DNA of 64,000 nt from Mycolicibacterium frederiksbergense (lineage in GTDB: Bacteria; Actinomycetota; Actinomycetes; Mycobacteriales; Mycobacteriaceae), in assembly GCF_029893345.1 (NCBI RefSeq), contig NZ_JARXVE010000004.1, positions 1 to 64,000 on the forward strand. The letters run 5' to 3'. Of the stretch, positions 43,982 to 52,949 are shown one piece after another (the stretch's first letter is position 1; each line of letters begins with the position of its first letter). Under the pieces are notes generated by a model. That model was not told the DNA's origin, did no database searches, and worked only from the letters and a program-made list of their open reading frames with translations. The position numbers and the translations under genes were made by a program.

Positions 43982-45139
43982 TCAAACCCGGGTGGTCAGC
44001 TTGCGCAGCGTTTGATACTCGCTCTCGCGGTAGGGCCGTCCATCGGGTTGCAGCAGGTCGTGGAACCACACCTTGGGCACCTGCGTGTAGGGCTTGTCCC
44101 ATGAATCCCAGGGGAAATAGGTCTGGGTCTTGCCGGCCACCAACCCCCAGCTGTACGCAGCGACGTTGTGCCGCTTGGCAACCGGCAGCACTCCCTCGAC
44201 CGTGCTGCCCTGGTTTCGCGCCAGGTACTCGGTGCACAGGATCGGCCGGCCCAGCGGAGCGAGCTCGGTGATGCGGGACTCGAAGTCATCGGGTCCGCCG
44301 TAGGAGTGGAAGGAGATGACGTCGGAGTTGTCGAGTTGGAAGCCGGCCATCTCGCTGCGGCTTCCGCGATCCCAGCTGCCCTGCCACACGCCACTGGTCA
44401 ACGGCTGAACGGCGTTGACCGAACGCGCCCAGCCGAACACCTGCGGCAGCAGCCCGCCGACGGCGTCCAGCTTGTCCTTGCGCTCAACCTTGCGATATTG
44501 CTTCGCGGGATTGTCCGGCTCATTCCACAGATCCCAGCCCAGCACTCGATCGTCGTTGCGGAACTGGCTCATCACGCCCACCACGTAGTCGCGCAGCACG
44601 GGGAGATAGCGAGGGTCATCGATGCGTTGCGCCCCCGGACTCTGCACCCAACCCGAGTTGTGCACACCGGGCGTCGGTGCGCGCTGGGCTCCCACGTTCG
44701 GATGCGGATCCCAACACGAGTCGAAGAAAACGAACAGTGGCTTGATGCCCTGGCGGGCCGCGATGGAGACGAATTGCGCCAGCCGGTTCTGGAAGCCGCC
44801 GCGATCCTGCGCCCAGAGCAGGTCGTGCAGAAAGACCCGCACGGTGTTGAACCCGAGCAGCCGGCACGCGCCCAACTCGCTGTCGATGCGCCGGGCATCG
44901 TAGGTGCCGGCCTGAAACATCTCGAGCTGGTTGATCGCGTTCGAGCTGATGTAGTTCGTGCCGACCAACCAACCCTGGGCCTGGTACCAAGCGTTCGCGC
45001 GTTCAACCGGCCACTGGCCGGGCGCTGCGGTGGCGCGGGGAATTACGGGGAGCGTGGCGGGGACGGCAGCCAGCGCCTGGGGAAGAGCCACCGATGCTGC
45101 CAGTACGAGCGGGATCTTGAGGGCAGTTCGACGGTGCAC
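43982..45139 (-). CDS. Exported GH5-like glycoside hydrolase
   Basis: The 385-residue protein begins with a twin-arginine-like signal (HRRTALKIPLVLAASVALP) and has a (beta/alpha)8 hydrolase domain of the GH5 clan. The acid/base is Glu207 in WNEPDN and the nucleophile is Glu304 in CTEYLA. It probably cleaves a beta-linked glycan outside the cell; the exact substrate is not evident. The start is GTG 45139. An AT-rich spacer with a hairpin separates it from the cutinase gene. Confidence 0.85.
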   Translation of the reverse strand: MHRRTALKIPLVLAASVALPQALAAVPATLPVIPRATAAPGQWPVERANAWYQAQGWLVGTNYISSNAINQLEMFQAGTYDARRIDSELGACRLLGFNTVRVFLHDLLWAQDRGGFQNRLAQFVSIAARQGIKPLFVFFDSCWDPHPNVGAQRAPTPGVHNSGWVQSPGAQRIDDPRYLPVLRDYVVGVMSQFRNDDRVLGWDLWNEPDNPAKQYRKVERKDKLDAVGGLLPQVFGWARSVNAVQPLTSGVWQGSWDRGSRSEMAGFQLDNSDVISFHSYGGPDDFESRITELAPLGRPILCTEYLARNQGSTVEGVLPVAKRHNVAAYSWGLVAGKTQTYFPWDSWDKPYTQVPKVWFHDLLQPDGRPYRESEYQTLRKLTTRV

Positions 45140-45188
45140 CTAGCGACCATAGTGGCCGCCCGGAAAAGCTCGGCGTCACGTATCACAT

Positions 45189-45207
45189 TGAAACCATTGA
45201 GGTTTCA
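45189..45207. terminator. Hairpin in the AT-rich spacer after the cutinase gene
   Basis: TGAAACC (45189-45195) and GGTTTCA (45201-45207) form a 7-bp stem with a 5-base loop, 15 bp beyond the cutinase stop. The 60-bp spacer is unusually AT-rich for this genome. It may end cutinase transcription or hold the promoter of the hydrolase. Confidence 0.4.
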
Positions 45208-45221
45208 TATTGTTATGAACT

Positions 45222-45938
45222 CTATTGTGATGGAGGCTTCAGCCGAGTCACGGTGAAGTCCGCCGCCTGGGCCGGCATCCCGTTGAACACGTACGCTCCG
45301 TGCGCGAAGCTGGGCATCCCGGCGGGAGTTCCGTCGCAGATGGAGTCTCCTGGCTCGCACAGCTCGATGGTCTTGTCCTTGTACCGCGGGCCGATCACCA
45401 TCGTCGGTGCGCCGATACCCTGCAGGAACTCGGCGGAGGGCTTGCCGAGCAGCACCACCGCGGCCACATGGTCGGAAACCTCGAGCGGCATGGGATCGGG
45501 GATGTACTGCTTGTACTCGACCGGGATCCCGTCCGGGATGGTGGCGGCGGTCGTATAGCCGGCCACTGCGGCGCCCTGGGAGTATCCGCCCAACACCACC
45601 TTGGTGTTGGGGCAGTCTTTCGCGGTCTGCTCGACATGGGTGGCCGCATTGCGGATGCCGTCGACGACCGTCCTGGCGAACTCGATCCGGTCGCCGAAGT
45701 TTCCGCTGGCCTCATAGTTCACCGGATACACCTCGACCGATCGGTTTCCGGCACGCCCGCGTAGCGCGTCGACGAAGGCCTGTCCCGGCCCGCCCACCCC
45801 GGTCGGCTCGTAGGTGCCGCGGGCGAACACCACCTCGATGTCGGGACATGCCTGCGCCGATGCTGCCGGCATTGGTGCGATCGGGACGGCGCAGGCGGTT
45901 ATCAGCACTGCGCCTTGGACCAGTTTGATGACGTTCAT
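45222..45938 (-). CDS. Secreted cutinase-family esterase
   Basis: The 238-residue protein has a signal peptide (MNVIKLVQGAVLITACAV, cleavage near ASAQA) and the cutinase triad Ser120 (GGYSQG), Asp198 (CEPGDSIC) and His213 (FAHGAY), with paired Cys for two disulfides. It resembles the mycobacterial cutinase-like proteins (Culp/CFP21) and probably hydrolyses lipid or polyester ester bonds outside the cell. ATG 45938 has a GGGGAGG ribosome-binding site; an upstream in-frame start at 45956 would precede that site. Confidence 0.93.
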   Translation of the reverse strand: MNVIKLVQGAVLITACAVPIAPMPAASAQACPDIEVVFARGTYEPTGVGGPGQAFVDALRGRAGNRSVEVYPVNYEASGNFGDRIEFARTVVDGIRNAATHVEQTAKDCPNTKVVLGGYSQGAAVAGYTTAATIPDGIPVEYKQYIPDPMPLEVSDHVAAVVLLGKPSAEFLQGIGAPTMVIGPRYKDKTIELCEPGDSICDGTPAGMPSFAHGAYVFNGMPAQAADFTVTRLKPPSQ

Positions 45939-46012
45939 TTGCGCCTCCCCGCGCATCCGGTCATGTCAAAGGGTTGCCCCGTTCGATGCTGACACACGAG
46001 GAGGTCTGGAAT

Positions 46013-46633
46013 CTAGGTAACGGGCACGTCCAGAAAGGGGCGTGGATCGGCGGCGCCGGGGCCGTCGAAGTGCCACCACTCCCCCGAATAGACGGTGAGA
46101 CCGCCCGAGGCCATGGCGTCACGCAACCGGGCCCGGTTGGCCTGGGCCGCCGGACTGACTCCCTCGGTGGCATAGGCCAGTGCGCGCGGGGAGAAATCGT
46201 CGAAGTCGGTGCCCATGTCGGCCCCGGCGATCGTCACGTCGACCGAGCGGCCCGCTTCATGGCTGCGCGCATAGGCGCCCGGCCGGGCCACCCAGTTGGG
46301 ATCGGGAACCGCCTCGAACATCCTGACCTGCACCTCGTGCGGCCGGTAGCAGTCCCAGAACACCAGGGTCTGGGGCCGCAGCGCGGCCGCTGCGGCGGCC
46401 AGCCCGGGAGCCATCGACTGGTGCACCAGGCAGCGCGCCCCATCCGGATAGAGCTGCTCGCCGACGAAGTTGTCCCGGGTGGCATAACGCAGGTCGATCA
46501 CCGCGTCGGGCACCACCGAGCGCACATCGACCAGACCGGCCTCGGCCGCCGGCCGTGCTCCCGCCACCGGCGCCCCAGCACAGCCGGCAATCGCCAGCGC
46601 CGCTGTCAGTACGAGCCGAATTCCTGCGGAAAT
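46013..46633 (-). CDS. VanX-like M15D dipeptidase lipoprotein with probable ATT start
   Basis: The enzyme domain matches D-Ala-D-Ala dipeptidases: AVIDLRYATRDNF, CYRPHEVQ, SHEAGRSVDVT (zinc His and Asp) and EWWHFDG (catalytic Glu and zinc His). The first standard start (GTG 46567) yields no signal. Reading further upstream in frame gives ATT 46633, with GGAG 5-8 bases before it, and encodes a complete lipoprotein signal ISAGIRLVLTAALAIAGC; a stop lies just above. I therefore infer initiation at ATT, giving 206 residues. It probably trims cell-wall peptides outside the membrane. Confidence 0.75.
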   Translation of the reverse strand: MSAGIRLVLTAALAIAGCAGAPVAGARPAAEAGLVDVRSVVPDAVIDLRYATRDNFVGEQLYPDGARCLVHQSMAPGLAAAAAALRPQTLVFWDCYRPHEVQVRMFEAVPDPNWVARPGAYARSHEAGRSVDVTIAGADMGTDFDDFSPRALAYATEGVSPAAQANRARLRDAMASGGLTVYSGEWWHFDGPGAADPRPFLDVPVT

Positions 46634-46719
46634 GACACTCTCCTATTCAGACATGTTGCCTTCCCATGTACGATAATCGCACTCTTGAGTCGGCGTCGGG
46701 ATGTCCGACGGCCACTGGG

Positions 46720-46731
46720 TTATGCGCATAA
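46720..46731. promoter_or_regulatory. Perfect 12-bp palindrome upstream of the hydroxylase operon
   Basis: TTATGCGCATAA is a perfect palindrome 33 bp before the large-subunit start and within the 131-bp divergent spacer with the VanX-like gene. It is AT-containing in a GC-rich region and is a good operator candidate. No regulator gene is adjacent. Confidence 0.5.
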
Positions 46732-46764
46732 GCGCAGAAGTAACCGACGGATTGGAGCGATCCT

Positions 46765-49131
46765 ATGGCGTCAGGCGTAACCGGAACCGTCGAAACCCGG
46801 TACGCCGGCAGACGGGTCGAACGGGTGGAGGACACCCGCCTCCTCACCGGGCGCGGCACCTTCGTCGACGACATCACGCGGCCCGGCATGCTGCACGCCT
46901 GCTTCGTCCGCAGCCCCTTCGCCCACGCCAGGTTCAACGGCATCGATGCCACCGCAGCGCTGGCGCTACCCGGCGTGCACTCGGTGCTCACCGCCGCCGA
47001 CCTGAACCCCGAGGTCAAAGAGGCCTGGCACGCGGTCGCCGGCAAGGACATGCCGGACACCCCGCGGCCCCCGCTGGCCGAGGGCGAGGTCAAATTCGTC
47101 GGCGACCCGGTGGCCCTGGTCATCGCCGAGAGCCGCTACATCGCCGAGGACGCCGTCGACCTGGTCGACGTCGACTACGAACCGCTGCCCGCAATCGCCG
47201 ACTTCCGCCAGGCACTGAACTCCGATGTGTGGGTTCACCAGGCCTACCCGGACAACAATGCCGGAGGCATGGCCGGCATGCCGCCGGACGAGGAGGTGTT
47301 CGGCTCCGCGGCGTATGTGGTCAAAGAGCACATCTATCAGCAGATGCACGTGCCGGTGCCGATCGAGTGCCGCGGCATGGTCACCGAATGGACGCAGTCG
47401 ACGGGCGAGCTGACCATCTGGGCCTCCACCCAGACCCCGCACGAACTGCGGGCGTTCGCGGCCCGCCTGCTCGGCATCCCGGCCCAGCACGTGCGGGTGA
47501 TCATGCGCGACACCGGTGGTGGGTTCGGCCAGAAGGTCGTCCCGATGCGCGAGGACATGTGCATCATGCTGGCTGCGCGCAAGGTGGCGGCGACGTCGAA
47601 CGCGCCATCTGGCGCAGTAGCGCTGAAGTGGATCGAGGACCGCCGGGAGAACCTGATGTCGGCCGGGCAGTCCCGCCACGTGGACGGCGATGTCCGGATG
47701 GCCTTTGACGAGGACGGCACCATCCTGGCCGCCGATATCGACTTCATCCAGGACGTCGGCGCCTACCCCACCCCGTACCCGGTGCTGACCACCGCGGCCA
47801 TCGGGATGTTCTTCCCCGGCCCGTACCGGGTGCCCAAGGCCAGCTTCAACTACAAGACGGTGTTCTCCAACACCACGGGCCTGCACGCCTACCGCGGCCC
47901 GTGGCAGTACGAAACCCTCACCCGCGAAATACTTCTCGACATCGCGGCCCGCAAGATGAGCCTGGATCCGGTCGAGCTGCGGCGCAAGAATCTGCTGCGC
48001 CGCGACGAGATGCCGCACTTCAATCCCAACGGCATGCCCTATGACCACGTCGCCCCGATCGAGACCTTCGAGCAGGCGGTGAAGATCCTCGACCACGAGG
48101 GCTTCCGCAAGGAGCAGGCCGAGGCGCTGGCCCAGGGCCGTTACATCGGCTTGGGCTTCTCGGCCTACATCGAGCCGACCGGCGCGGCCACCGGCCACCT
48201 GGCCAGCGAGGGCTGCACGATCCGGATGGAGCCGACCGGCAAGATCAACGTCTACGTCAACGGCGGGTCGACCGGAAACAGCTTGGAAACCACCGTCATT
48301 CAGCTCACCGCCGACGCACTGGGCGCCGACATCGATGACGTCGCCACCATCCAGGGCGACACCGCGGTGACGCCCTACGGCGCGGGCACCCAAGGCAGCC
48401 GCAGCGCCCCGATGACTGCGGGCGCGGTCAATGAGGCCGGCGCCATCCTGCGCGCCCAACTGATCGCGATGGCCGCGGCCCGGCTCGTGGTCGAGGAATC
48501 GGCGATCGAGCTCGGCGGGTCCAAGGCGATGGTCCGCGAAGACCCGGAGAAGTTCGTGACCTTCGCCGATCTGGCCTACCGCGCGCATTACGAGCCACAG
48601 ATGCTGCCGCCGGGCATGTCGGCGACGCTGGAGGCCACCGCGCGCTACACCGCGCCGCCGACGGCGCCGATCCACTGGGCCAACGCCACCCACGCCTGCA
48701 CCTGCGAGGTTGACATCGTGACCGGACACGTCACCCTCACCCGCTACATCGTCAGCGAGGACGTCGGCCCGATGATCAACCCCAACGTGGTCGAGGGCCA
48801 GATCGCCGGCGGCACGGTGCAGGGCATCGGTGGTGCACTGCTGGAGAAGCTGTCCTATGACGACGCCGGAAACCCGTTGTCTTCAACGTTTGTCGACTAT
48901 CTGCTACCCACCGCCACCGAGGTCCCGGTCATCGAATACGGCCACGTGGAGATCCCCGGCCCCGGGGTCGGCGGCTACAAGGGTGCGGGTGAGGGCGGTG
49001 CCATCGGCTCCACCCCGGCGGTGATCAACGCCATCAACGACGCGCTGGCCCCGCTCGGAGTCACCCTGACCACGCTGCCCGCCACCCCGGCATTCATCGT
49101 CTCGCTGCTTGAACGCGCAGAAGGGAAATAG
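46765..49131 (+). CDS. Xanthine dehydrogenase-family molybdenum subunit (CoxL-like)
   Basis: The 788-residue protein is the molybdopterin-binding subunit of a molybdenum hydroxylase. It has GGGFGQK, typical Moco-binding segments (GTQGSRSAP) and the conserved catalytic Glu743 in GAGEGGAIGS. The active-site loop reads AYRGPWQ (about residues 375-381), not the AYxCSFR loop of true form I CO dehydrogenase nor AYRGAGR of form II. It probably hydroxylates an unidentified heterocycle or aldehyde. A GGAGCG ribosome-binding site lies 6 bases before ATG 46765. It leads a five-gene operon. Confidence 0.9.
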   Translation: MASGVTGTVETRYAGRRVERVEDTRLLTGRGTFVDDITRPGMLHACFVRSPFAHARFNGIDATAALALPGVHSVLTAADLNPEVKEAWHAVAGKDMPDTPRPPLAEGEVKFVGDPVALVIAESRYIAEDAVDLVDVDYEPLPAIADFRQALNSDVWVHQAYPDNNAGGMAGMPPDEEVFGSAAYVVKEHIYQQMHVPVPIECRGMVTEWTQSTGELTIWASTQTPHELRAFAARLLGIPAQHVRVIMRDTGGGFGQKVVPMREDMCIMLAARKVAATSNAPSGAVALKWIEDRRENLMSAGQSRHVDGDVRMAFDEDGTILAADIDFIQDVGAYPTPYPVLTTAAIGMFFPGPYRVPKASFNYKTVFSNTTGLHAYRGPWQYETLTREILLDIAARKMSLDPVELRRKNLLRRDEMPHFNPNGMPYDHVAPIETFEQAVKILDHEGFRKEQAEALAQGRYIGLGFSAYIEPTGAATGHLASEGCTIRMEPTGKINVYVNGGSTGNSLETTVIQLTADALGADIDDVATIQGDTAVTPYGAGTQGSRSAPMTAGAVNEAGAILRAQLIAMAAARLVVEESAIELGGSKAMVREDPEKFVTFADLAYRAHYEPQMLPPGMSATLEATARYTAPPTAPIHWANATHACTCEVDIVTGHVTLTRYIVSEDVGPMINPNVVEGQIAGGTVQGIGGALLEKLSYDDAGNPLSSTFVDYLLPTATEVPVIEYGHVEIPGPGVGGYKGAGEGGAIGSTPAVINAINDALAPLGVTLTTLPATPAFIVSLLERAEGK

Positions 49132-49139
49132 CACGAATC

Positions 49140-49844
49140 ATGGAGCTCAACAACGAATTCCGGGTCGCGGTACCGGCGGCTAAAACCTGGGAAGTGCTCA
49201 CCGACGTGCGCCGGGTCGCCCCGTGCCTGCCCGGGGCCACCCTGCTCAGCGTCGACGGTGACGACTTCACCGGTGCGGTCAAGGTGAAGGTCGGCCCGAT
49301 CACAGTGGCTTACCAGGGCGAAGCGACATTCCAGGAGAAGGACGCGGCCGCCCAGCGCGTGGTGCTCAAGGCCAACGGCAAGGAGACCCGGGGCAACGGC
49401 ATCGCCTCGGCCGTCGTCACCGCCCAGCTGAAACCCGATTCCGCTGAGCGCACGCTGGTGGTCGTCACCACCGATCTGGCCATCTCCGGCAAGGCCGCCC
49501 AGTTCGGCCGCGGCGTGCTGGCCGATGTCGCCGGCAGTCTGATCGATCAGTTCGCCCGCAGCTTGGAGGCCGAGCTGCTCGGCGGGACGGCCCAGACCAG
49601 CACGGCCGCCGAAACCGGCGCCGCACCCGAGCAGGCACCGGAGCAAGCCGCCCCGATCAGCGCGCTGGCCCTGGCCAAGTTGATGGCAGTACCGATGGCC
49701 AAGCGTTTCGCCCCGGCCATCGGCGCGGTCGCGGTCGCCGGCGTGCTCGGATTCCTGTTGGGCCGCCTCGGTCGCGAGCAGGGCAAGGGCAACGTATTGA
49801 CGTCCGAGGACCTGCAGGCCGCGCTGCTGCGGTTGGTGTCATGA
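49140..49844 (+). CDS. CoxG-like SRPBCC membrane-anchor protein
   Basis: The 234-residue protein has an N-terminal SRPBCC (START-like) domain (VPAAKTWEVLTDVRRVAPCLPGA to ISGKAAQFGRG, residues 10-145), a Gln/Ala/Pro-rich linker and a C-terminal membrane helix (IGAVAVAGVLGFLLGRLG, about 200-217). CoxG proteins of this form anchor CO dehydrogenase-type enzymes to the membrane and are reported to hand over quinone. Here it would link the hydroxylase to the respiratory chain. It shares ATGA with the FAD subunit gene. Confidence 0.88.
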   Translation: MELNNEFRVAVPAAKTWEVLTDVRRVAPCLPGATLLSVDGDDFTGAVKVKVGPITVAYQGEATFQEKDAAAQRVVLKANGKETRGNGIASAVVTAQLKPDSAERTLVVVTTDLAISGKAAQFGRGVLADVAGSLIDQFARSLEAELLGGTAQTSTAAETGAAPEQAPEQAAPISALALAKLMAVPMAKRFAPAIGAVAVAGVLGFLLGRLGREQGKGNVLTSEDLQAALLRLVS

Positions 49845-50716
49845 AACCCGCGCCGTTCGCCTACCACCGGCCCGCGACCGTCACCGAGGCGGTGGCCATG
49901 CTCGGCGAGCTCGGCGAGGACGCCAAGATCCTGGCCGGCGGACAGAGCCTGGTGCCGATGCTGGCCATGCGGCTGACCCACTTCGACCACCTCATCGACA
50001 TCTCCAGGGTTCCCGAACTCAACGATATCTCGTTGCAGGACAATGAGATCCGTGTTGGTGCAGCGACCCCGCACGCCATGGTCGGGTTGGACGACGAGAT
50101 CGCCGATTCGGTGCCACTGCTCACCCTGGCCACCCCGCACATCGGACACTTTCAGATCCGCAACCGCGGCACCCTCGGCGGCGCGCTAGCGCACGCCGAT
50201 CCGGCGGCCGAGTATGCGGCGGTCGCACTGGCGCTCGACGCCACGATCGAGGCGACCTCGGCGCGTGGCAGCCGCCAGATCCCCGCCGCCGAGTTCTTCA
50301 CCGGGCTGTGGGAGACCGCGCTGGCCTCCGACGAGATCCTCACCGCGGTGCGGTTCCCGGCGTGGTCGGGCCGGAGCGGCTTCGCTGTACAGGAATTCGC
50401 CCGGCGCCATGGAGATTTCGCCATCGCGGGCGCGGTGGTCGGCATCCAGATCGACGACGACAACCGGGTGACCCGCTGCGGCATCGGGCTGTTGGGACTG
50501 GGTTCCACGCCCAAGCGGGCCACCCCGGCCGAGGCGGCCGTGATCGGCGCGCCGCTGGACAACATCACCGCCGAGCAGATCGGCCGATTGGCCATGTCCG
50601 AACTCGACGACATCCCGTCCGATCTCCAAGGCAGCGCCACGTACCGCACCCGCGTCGGTGCCGCCATGGTGACCCGGGCCTGGACTCAAGCCGCCGAGGA
50701 GGCACTCAATGCATGA
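49841..50716 (+). CDS. Molybdenum hydroxylase FAD-binding subunit (CoxM-like)
   Basis: The 291-residue protein has the FAD-binding motifs AGGQSLVPMLAMRL (about residues 31-44) and TLGGALAHADPAAE (about residues 111-124) of the CoxM/XdhB medium subunit. It carries electrons from the iron-sulfur subunit to the acceptor. It overlaps the CoxG-like gene by ATGA and the iron-sulfur gene by 8 bp. Confidence 0.93.
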   Translation: MKPAPFAYHRPATVTEAVAMLGELGEDAKILAGGQSLVPMLAMRLTHFDHLIDISRVPELNDISLQDNEIRVGAATPHAMVGLDDEIADSVPLLTLATPHIGHFQIRNRGTLGGALAHADPAAEYAAVALALDATIEATSARGSRQIPAAEFFTGLWETALASDEILTAVRFPAWSGRSGFAVQEFARRHGDFAIAGAVVGIQIDDDNRVTRCGIGLLGLGSTPKRATPAEAAVIGAPLDNITAEQIGRLAMSELDDIPSDLQGSATYRTRVGAAMVTRAWTQAAEEALNA

Positions 50717-51218
50717 ACTGCCGGTTGCGGTTTCGGTCAACGGACGCAGCTACCAGGGCACCGTGGAACCACGGGTGACGCTGGCCGACTTCCTACGCGA
50801 CAACTGCGGCCTGACCGGTACCCACCTGGGCTGCGAGCACGGAGCCTGCGGTGCCTGCACGGTATTGCTGGACGGGCAGGCGGTACGGGCATGCCTGGTG
50901 TTCGCGGTTCAGGTGGACGGCCAGGAGGTGACCACGGTCGAGGGAATCGCCGGTCCGGATGGCGAGCTGTCCCCGGTGCAGGCGGCCCTCAAGGAGTGCC
51001 ACGGCCTGCAGTGCGGCTTCTGCACGCCGGGATTCGTCACCTCGATCACCGCGCTGCTGCGCGACAACCCGAAACCCACCGATTGCGAGATCCGCGAAGG
51101 GCTGTCGGGCAACTTCTGCCGCTGCACCGGCTACCAGGGCATCGTCAACGCCGTGCACCGGGCTTCCGAGCGCAACACGGTCATCGCTGAAGGCGCCCCC
51201 GCCACAATGGAGGCATGA
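50709..51218 (+). CDS. Molybdenum hydroxylase 2Fe-2S subunit (CoxS-like)
   Basis: The 169-residue protein binds two [2Fe-2S] clusters: the plant-type set Cys42, 47, 50 and 62 ([10 protein letters not shown]...AC) and the second set Cys102, 105, 137 and 139 (QCGFCTPG...FCRCTGYQ). It passes electrons from the molybdenum site to FAD. The gene shares ATGA with the downstream dehydrogenase, so all five genes are tightly coupled. Confidence 0.95.
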   Translation: MHELPVAVSVNGRSYQGTVEPRVTLADFLRDNCGLTGTHLGCEHGACGACTVLLDGQAVRACLVFAVQVDGQEVTTVEGIAGPDGELSPVQAALKECHGLQCGFCTPGFVTSITALLRDNPKPTDCEIREGLSGNFCRCTGYQGIVNAVHRASERNTVIAEGAPATMEA

Positions 51219-52102
51219 GGATCGGATTCATCGGCCTGGGCAATATGGGCGCGGCGATGGCCGCCAACCTGCTCAAGGCCGGACACGAGGTCACGGCATA
51301 CAACCGCTCGGCCGACAAGGTGGCTCCGCTGGTGGCGCAGGGAGCCCGAGCGGCGACGTCGGTGGCCGACGCCTGCCAGGGCGACATCGTCATCACCATG
51401 CTGGCCAACGATGATGCGGTCGAGGCGGTCACCTTCGGGGCGGACGGCATTCTCGCCGGGCTTTCCGCAGGCGCTGTGCATGTCTCCTCCTCGACCATCA
51501 GCGTGGCCCTGGCCGAACGGCTGACCGCAGCCCATTCCGAAGCCGGCCATGGGTTCGTCAGCGCCCCGGTGTTCGGCAGGCCCGAGGCCGCCGCGGCGGC
51601 CAAGTTGTTCGTGGTGGCGGCCGGCAAATCCGCTGCCGTGGCGACGGCGTCTCCGATTTTCGACGCGATCGGGCAACGCACATTCGTGGTGGGCGAGGCT
51701 CCCGAGGCCGCCAGCCTGGTCAAGATCAGCGGCAACTTCCTGATCGCCTCGGTAATCGAATCCCTCGGTGAGGCAATGGCATTGGTCGGCAAGGCGGGCG
51801 TGGACAAACAGCAGTACCTGGAGCTGTTGACCTCCACGCTGTTCGATGCCCCGGTGTACCGCACCTACGGCGGGCTGCTGGCACGCGAGACATTCACCCC
51901 AGCCGGATTCGCCGCCACCCTGGGTCTCAAGGACGTCAAATTGGCGTTGAGCGCAGGCGAGCAGCTACAGGTGCCGCTGCCAGTGGCCAGCCTGCTGCGC
52001 GACCGGTTCCTAACCCTCCTGGCCACCGGTGGCGGCGATCTGGACTGGTCTGCGGTGGGCGCACTGAGCGCGTGGGAGGCCGGAGGAAAACCTCCGGCCT
52101 AG
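51215..52102 (+). CDS. 3-hydroxyisobutyrate dehydrogenase-like protein
   Basis: The 295-residue NAD(P)-dependent dehydrogenase has GFIGLGNMGAAMA at the N-terminus (residues 4-16), SSSTIS and FVSAPVFGRPEAA in the substrate region, and the catalytic Lys in LVKISGNFLI (about residue 170). It shares ATGA with the iron-sulfur subunit, so it probably acts on the hydroxylase product or its precursor. It is distinct from the Rv0770-like member at 24287. Confidence 0.92.
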   Translation: MRIGFIGLGNMGAAMAANLLKAGHEVTAYNRSADKVAPLVAQGARAATSVADACQGDIVITMLANDDAVEAVTFGADGILAGLSAGAVHVSSSTISVALAERLTAAHSEAGHGFVSAPVFGRPEAAAAAKLFVVAAGKSAAVATASPIFDAIGQRTFVVGEAPEAASLVKISGNFLIASVIESLGEAMALVGKAGVDKQQYLELLTSTLFDAPVYRTYGGLLARETFTPAGFAATLGLKDVKLALSAGEQLQVPLPVASLLRDRFLTLLATGGGDLDWSAVGALSAWEAGGKPPA

Positions 52103-52106
52103 CTCC

Positions 52107-52949
52107 CTAGTCGGCAGCGACGACGCCGCGCAGGCCGTCGGCGCCGTACAGCGGTTCCAGCATTCCCGAGATGTCGGGGCCGCGGCGCAGGCTGTGCCCA
52201 CCGTCGACACCGATGGACTGACCGGTGATCCAGCCCGCGGCATCGCTGAGCAGGAACACCGCCAGGTTGGCGATGTCTTCGACCTCGCCGAACCGCGGCA
52301 TCGGCGTGCAGGCTTCGTAGTCGTCGCGGGCTGCCGGGAGTTCGAAGACCGGGCCGACCATCTCGGTCCGGGTCAAACCGGGCCGGATGCTGTTGAACCG
52401 CACTGAGGACGGCCCGAGCTCATCGGCGGCCAGCTTGAGCAGATGGTCGAACGCCGCCTTGCTGACGCCGTACGCACCGAACCAGCGGTGGGTGTTGGTC
52501 GAGGCGATCGAGGAGATACCCACGAATGACCCGCCACCGCCGCGCACCATCTCCCGGCCCGCGTGCTTGATGAGGTACATCGTTCCGTTGACGTTCAGAT
52601 CCACGGTCTGGCGCCACAGTTCGGAGTCGATCTGGGTGATCGGACCGATGGTCAGCGACCCACCGGCGCTGTGCACCACACCGTGCAGTTGGCCGTTCCA
52701 GGCGGTGGCCACGTCAACCGCGCGGCGGACCTCGTCCTCGTTGGTGACGTCGGTCGGCTCAAAGCGCACCGAGCCGGGACCTTGTGCGTTCAACTCATCG
52801 GCGGCGGCGCTGAGCTTGTCGGCATTGCGGCCGACCAGCATGGCGTTCCCGCCGGCAGCGACGATGGCCGCGGCGGCACCCTTGCCGATACCGCTACCGC
52901 CACCGGTGACCAGATAGGTTCGATCTACTAACGAAATTTGCACGGTCAA
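52107..52949 (-). CDS. Short-chain dehydrogenase/reductase
   Basis: This 280-residue SDR has TGGGSGIG (residues 15-22), HSAGG, the catalytic Ser in GISSIAS and YxxxK in FGAYGVSKAAFDH, with the C-terminal IGVDGGHSLRRGP. It should use NAD(P) on a hydroxyl/keto group. The listed start is TTG 52949 (TTGA overlap with the enoyl-CoA hydratase stop); GTG 52943 is equally possible. It converges on the hydroxylase operon with 4 bp between stops. Confidence 0.92.
   Translation of the reverse strand: MTVQISLVDRTYLVTGGGSGIGKGAAAAIVAAGGNAMLVGRNADKLSAAADELNAQGPGSVRFEPTDVTNEDEVRRAVDVATAWNGQLHGVVHSAGGSLTIGPITQIDSELWRQTVDLNVNGTMYLIKHAGREMVRGGGGSFVGISSIASTNTHRWFGAYGVSKAAFDHLLKLAADELGPSSVRFNSIRPGLTRTEMVGPVFELPAARDDYEACTPMPRFGEVEDIANLAVFLLSDAAGWITGQSIGVDGGHSLRRGPDISGMLEPLYGADGLRGVVAAD

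Noticed and set aside
46966..48729. Long open frame on the minus strand inside the molybdenum hydroxylase large subunit gene
   Set aside because: It is a GC-rich shadow frame with His/Arg/Gly-rich low-complexity composition and no domain; the plus-strand product has all family motifs.
46765..51218. True carbon monoxide dehydrogenase
   Set aside because: The large-subunit loop reads AYRGPWQ and lacks the Cys-containing CSFR loop required by form I CO dehydrogenase.
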